DNA from: CAXMQS01 sp964195995
Lineage (GTDB): Bacteria; Actinomycetota; Acidimicrobiia; Spongiisociales; JAOTWH01
Assembly: GCA_964195995.1 (NCBI GenBank)
Contig: CAXMQS010000088.1
Coordinates: forward strand, 1 to 64,000
Length of the DNA: 64,000 nucleotides
Reading direction: 5' to 3'
The position numbers were made by a program, and so were the translations under genes. Below are positions 60,835 to 64,000 of the stretch, piece after piece. Every line of letters starts with the position of its first letter. Position 1 is the first letter of the stretch. Below the pieces are notes generated by a model. It was not told the DNA's origin. It made no database searches and saw nothing but the letters and a program-made list of their open reading frames with translations.

Positions 60835-63051
60835 CTACTCGGAGTCGAGGGCGCTTTCTGCCAACATCATCGAGAGATCGCGAACGACGGCCGCACCGCC
60901 GAGCTCGGTGACCCCGTCATCGAGCATCACGTAACAGAAGGGGCAACTGGTCGCGATCTCGGTGGCACCGGTGGCAATCGCCTCCTGGGTGCGTTCGACA
61001 TTGACCCGCTTGCCGGTGGATTCCTCCATCCACATTCGAGCACCGCCGGCCCCGCAGCACAGTCCCTCGGAGCCGCAGCGCGGCATCTCCACTCGATCTG
61101 ACACGAAAGAATCGAGCACGGTGCGAGCTGGTGAGTAGATGTCGTTGTGCCGTCCCAGATAGCACGGGTCGTGGTAGGCGACTCGCTTGTCGCTGCCTTT
61201 CTTGGGAACGATCCGTCCCTGCTCCACAAGGTCCATTAGCAGTTGGCTGTGGTGCACGACCTCGTAGTCGCCTCCGAATTGCGGGTACTCGTTCGCCAGC
61301 GTGTTGAAGCAGTGCGGACACTGGGTTACGACCTTGCGCACCCCGAGATCGTTCAGGGTTTCGATGTTCTGCAAGGCAAGACCCTGGAACACGTACTCGT
61401 TGCCGGAGCGCCGTGCCGGATCCCCGCTACACAGCTCTCGTGGCCCCAGGATGGCGAAGTCGACCTCTGCCTCGTGAAGAAGGCGGGCAGTTGCGATGGT
61501 GACCTTGCGGTTGCGTTCGTCGAAACTCCCGGAGCAGCCGACCCAGTAGAGATACTCCGCGCTATCGGTGTCGACGCCGAGAAGTGGCACGTCGAAGTCG
61601 AGTTCGTCCCTCCAGTCGCCTCTTGACTGCTGGCTCATCCCCCACGGATTCTGCGAGTTCTCCATGTTGAGGAACGCCGAGCCGAGTTCCTGGGGGAAGT
61701 TGGACTCCATCAGCGTGAGGTGCCGACGCATATCCAGGATCTTGTCAAGGATCTCGATGTCGACGGGACAGGCGTCATCGCAGGCCTTGCATGTCGTGCA
61801 CGCGAACACCTCTTCGGGGGTGATGCGCTCGAACACGACGTCTGACCCGAGGCTGATCTCCATGTCGACACCGACCGGCGGCGACACGGCAACAGCCGCA
61901 GTGCGCGAGGCCACCTCGCCGAGCTTCAGCACGATCTCGCGGGGATCGAGCGGCTTTCCCGTCAGGTTGGCTGGACATGCCGCCGTGCAGCGGCCGCACA
62001 TTGTGCAGGCATCTGTGTCGAAGAGCTGCTTCCAGGTGAACTCGCCCACCCTCGAGGCGCCAACGGTCTCGATGTCGGCGGCTTCCAGCAGATTCGGCAT
62101 CTCCCGCATCGCACCCTTGGTGCGATCGCGCGGTGACAGGTACATGTTCGCCGGCGAAGTCACCATGTGCCGCAGCTTCGTTGTCGGCAGCATCACCAAG
62201 AAGACACCGAACGCCACTGCATGCCCCACCCACAGCACCTGGTGAATACCGGCTGCGCTTCCTTGCGGAACCGCCAGGCTGAGCGGATAGCCGACGAAGG
62301 ACCACGTCTCGAAAGACGGCCTGCCCTCGAGTCGGATGCGGGCTGCTTCGACGGCAAGACCGCTTACGCCGATGATGGCGAGCGTTACAAGGATCCACAT
62401 GTCCTCGGACTTCGTCTTTGTCCGGATGCGCCACGGGCGAGCCCCATAGCGACGGACGGTGGCGAAGGTCAGGCCGCCAAGGAACACCAGGGCGAACAGA
62501 TCCAGGGTGAAGGAATAGCCCTGGTAGAAGCCGCCGCTGAGGAACTTCCAACTCTCGGGGACGAGATTGTCGATCTCGAGGATCACGGTCCCTGCAAAGA
62601 GGACGAGGAACCCCCAGTAGATCATCGAGTGCATCAAACCCGCCACTCGATCGCGCAGCAGGGTTCTCATCGACAGCCCGGCCTCGAGCCTCTTCAGCCT
62701 CTCCAGGGGTTTCCCACTGCGGCGGTCCGCACTTCCACGTTGCCAATTGCGGGCGCGCAACGAGAAGAGGTGGAACATCAGGCCAACTGCAGCGGCCGTC
62801 CCGACGTAGAACAGGGCTTTGAGGGGGCCGGGGACGTTGCCGAAGATCTTGCGGCCGATGTCGAATTGGGGGTGAGCTTGGAGCGACGCCGCTACCCAGG
62901 CCCCGAGAATGCTCAAGGGGCCGATGATGGCCAGTGCGGACAAGACGCCGCTGGCGCTCAATCGCTTGTTGTCGGCTGCCGGGTCGTCCACCGAGAAAGA
63001 GAGTAGCTCTCGGGGATACCAGTGCTCCTGACCGTCGGCACCGCTGAACAA
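60835..63051 (-). CDS. EtfD-like membrane Fe-S oxidoreductase (HdrD-like, CCG domains)
   Basis: The protein (738 residues from a TTG at 63051, start uncertain) begins with five or six membrane helices of the NarI-like cytochrome b type (about 30-330). It then has two [4Fe-4S] motifs, CTMCGRCTAACP and CTTCKACDDACPVD, and two CCG (cysteine-rich) domains with CPHCFNTLANEYPQFGGDYE and CCGAGGARMWMEE. This is the order of mycobacterial EtfD (Rv0338c), which passes electrons from ETF and fatty acid oxidation to menaquinone. The frame is open to 63546 but overlaps the MFS gene, so I start after that gene's stop. Two acyl-CoA dehydrogenases in the window would feed it. Confidence 0.88.
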   Translation of the reverse strand: MFSGADGQEHWYPRELLSFSVDDPAADNKRLSASGVLSALAIIGPLSILGAWVAASLQAHPQFDIGRKIFGNVPGPLKALFYVGTAAAVGLMFHLFSLRARNWQRGSADRRSGKPLERLKRLEAGLSMRTLLRDRVAGLMHSMIYWGFLVLFAGTVILEIDNLVPESWKFLSGGFYQGYSFTLDLFALVFLGGLTFATVRRYGARPWRIRTKTKSEDMWILVTLAIIGVSGLAVEAARIRLEGRPSFETWSFVGYPLSLAVPQGSAAGIHQVLWVGHAVAFGVFLVMLPTTKLRHMVTSPANMYLSPRDRTKGAMREMPNLLEAADIETVGASRVGEFTWKQLFDTDACTMCGRCTAACPANLTGKPLDPREIVLKLGEVASRTAAVAVSPPVGVDMEISLGSDVVFERITPEEVFACTTCKACDDACPVDIEILDKILDMRRHLTLMESNFPQELGSAFLNMENSQNPWGMSQQSRGDWRDELDFDVPLLGVDTDSAEYLYWVGCSGSFDERNRKVTIATARLLHEAEVDFAILGPRELCSGDPARRSGNEYVFQGLALQNIETLNDLGVRKVVTQCPHCFNTLANEYPQFGGDYEVVHHSQLLMDLVEQGRIVPKKGSDKRVAYHDPCYLGRHNDIYSPARTVLDSFVSDRVEMPRCGSEGLCCGAGGARMWMEESTGKRVNVERTQEAIATGATEIATSCPFCYVMLDDGVTELGGAAVVRDLSMMLAESALDSE

Positions 63052-63056
63052 GCCGG

Positions 63057-64000
63057 CTACGGCGGATCCTGGCCGGAAGTACCCAGGGCCGAAGTCAGGA
63101 CCAACACGGCGAGCACCGCTGGGATCGTGACCACCGCGATGGCTTGGCCAACAGTGAATGCGTCGGCTTCGGCGAGGAAGCCGACCATGGCCGGGGCGAT
63201 GAGCAGCCCGACACGCGATCCGGCCGTGAGCGCCCCCAGGGAACGTCCACCGCCCGGCGACTTGGCGGCGGCGTCGTAGAGCTGGGGGAACACGACCGAA
63301 ACGCCAAGGGCCGCGATGAACAGCCCGATGAAGACTGACCCGATCCAAGGGACGAGCGTGGCAATGGCGATACCGAGAGCGGCAATCACCGTCGCGGCGC
63401 GTATCGCAACTTGGCTGCCAAATCGATGGACAACGGTGTCTCCATTGAGGCGGCCGATGACCATGCCTGCGGTGAACGCCACATATGCCAAGGCCGCAAC
63501 GCCCTCCGATGCCGCCAGATCTTCGGTGGCGCGGAAGGCTGCCCAATCGCTGTTGACCATCTCGGGAATCACGGCAGCTGCCCCAACGAGGAGGAAGAAC
63601 CAGAGCACCCGCCCGAGCCTGCGCGAGCTATTCGCTGTCGCCGGCGGTGGCCGGTCATCGTGCGTCAGCAGCCCCGGCGCGACATAGAGCAAGGTCGCCA
63701 AGAGAGCGAGGGCCGCCAGCGCGAGATGCACACCGAGATCGACTCCCGCCGCCGCCATCCCGGTCGCGATGAGACCGCCGACCACCGTACCGAGACTCCA
63801 GGTGGCGTGCAGGCGGTTCATGACCGGCTTTGCCCGCCTGGTACTGAGGGCGGAGCCTTGCACGTTCATGGCCACATCCGTGAACACGTCTGCTGCGTGG
63901 ATCAGGCCAAGAACGAGCAGCAGCTGCCATACCGCGTCGACGACTCCAACGAGAGGGAGTAACAAGACGAGAAATGTCGATCCGACCAGCATGACCCGCT
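63057..64000 (-). CDS. MFS transporter, 5' end cut by window edge
   Basis: At least 314 residues are visible, with about nine hydrophobic segments and short loops (AKPVMNRLHATWSLGTVVGG, GMVIGRLNGDTVVHRFGSQV). The second is the conserved loop-8/9-type motif GRxxGDxxxxRFG of the MFS. The substrate is unknown. The gene continues beyond 64000; its stop is six bases before the Fe-S oxidoreductase start, so they form one unit. Confidence 0.75.
   Translation of the reverse strand, partial: RVMLVGSTFLVLLLPLVGVVDAVWQLLLVLGLIHAADVFTDVAMNVQGSALSTRRAKPVMNRLHATWSLGTVVGGLIATGMAAAGVDLGVHLALAALALLATLLYVAPGLLTHDDRPPPATANSSRRLGRVLWFFLLVGAAAVIPEMVNSDWAAFRATEDLAASEGVAALAYVAFTAGMVIGRLNGDTVVHRFGSQVAIRAATVIAALGIAIATLVPWIGSVFIGLFIAALGVSVVFPQLYDAAAKSPGGGRSLGALTAGSRVGLLIAPAMVGFLAEADAFTVGQAIAVVTIPAVLAVLVLTSALGTSGQDPP

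Overview
The window is GC-rich, densely packed bacterial DNA with about 57 protein genes on both strands, many of them overlapping by 1 to 10 bases. The gene content points to an actinomycete: an alpha/beta hydrolase-adenylate cyclase fusion, an LprG-like lipoprotein next to a P55-like exporter, an HBHA-like Lys/Ala-rich protein behind an XRE regulator, a GalE2-like plus acyltransferase pair, an EtfD-like membrane Fe-S oxidoreductase, DivIVA-domain proteins, and CtaA/CtaB. A deep, non-mycobacterial lineage such as Acidimicrobiia is my inference from the mixture; I could not test it by search.

Layout. 1-6913 holds the end-truncated cyclase fusion, the 3' part of a tRNA-Sec-like gene (1143-1199), a GAF-GAF histidine kinase broken by a G9 run, an SLC13-type permease, a threonine dehydratase/CBS pair and a small conserved protein. 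6943-9799 has the exporter, the LprG-like lipoprotein and a phenylalanine-hydroxylase-like enzyme. 9901-17695 has HflX, a large BarA-like hybrid kinase, an acyl-CoA dehydrogenase, an alcohol dehydrogenase and a shortened paralogue of the hybrid kinase. 17686-25238 has MFS carriers, an APH-like kinase, CtaB, CtaA, a tiny membrane peptide, a second acyl-CoA dehydrogenase and a hydrolase. 25239-31374 has SelD, MgtE, lipoprotein and hypothetical genes, a class IV aminotransferase and NAD synthetase. 31569-34958 has the GalE2-like/acyltransferase and XRE/HBHA-like pairs and a DUF4332 protein. 35043-44949 is a transcription unit of a sensor kinase, a 2622-residue surface protein and a nucleotidyltransferase-like protein. 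45160-50789 has alanine dehydrogenase, membrane proteins, two DivIVA-domain paralogues and a Ca/Na exchanger. 50855-55488 is a long plus-strand run: NhaA, amidase, repeat protein, unknown, a Sec-containing peroxiredoxin-like protein and DUF547. The right end has an orphan DNA methyltransferase, a non-coding stretch with a minisatellite and a palindromic element, a GH13 enzyme, a solute-binding lipoprotein, an EtfD-like oxidoreductase and a truncated MFS gene.

The strongest hidden signal is selenocysteine use. Two genes are readable only if an internal UGA is decoded as Sec: selD (UGA at 26223-26225) and a peroxiredoxin-like gene (UGA at 54303-54305, giving a U-A-G-C redox motif). Each has a 7-bp hairpin with GUU in its apex at the bacterial SECIS distance, and the left edge carries a tRNA-Sec-like 3' half. 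SelA and SelB are not in this window.
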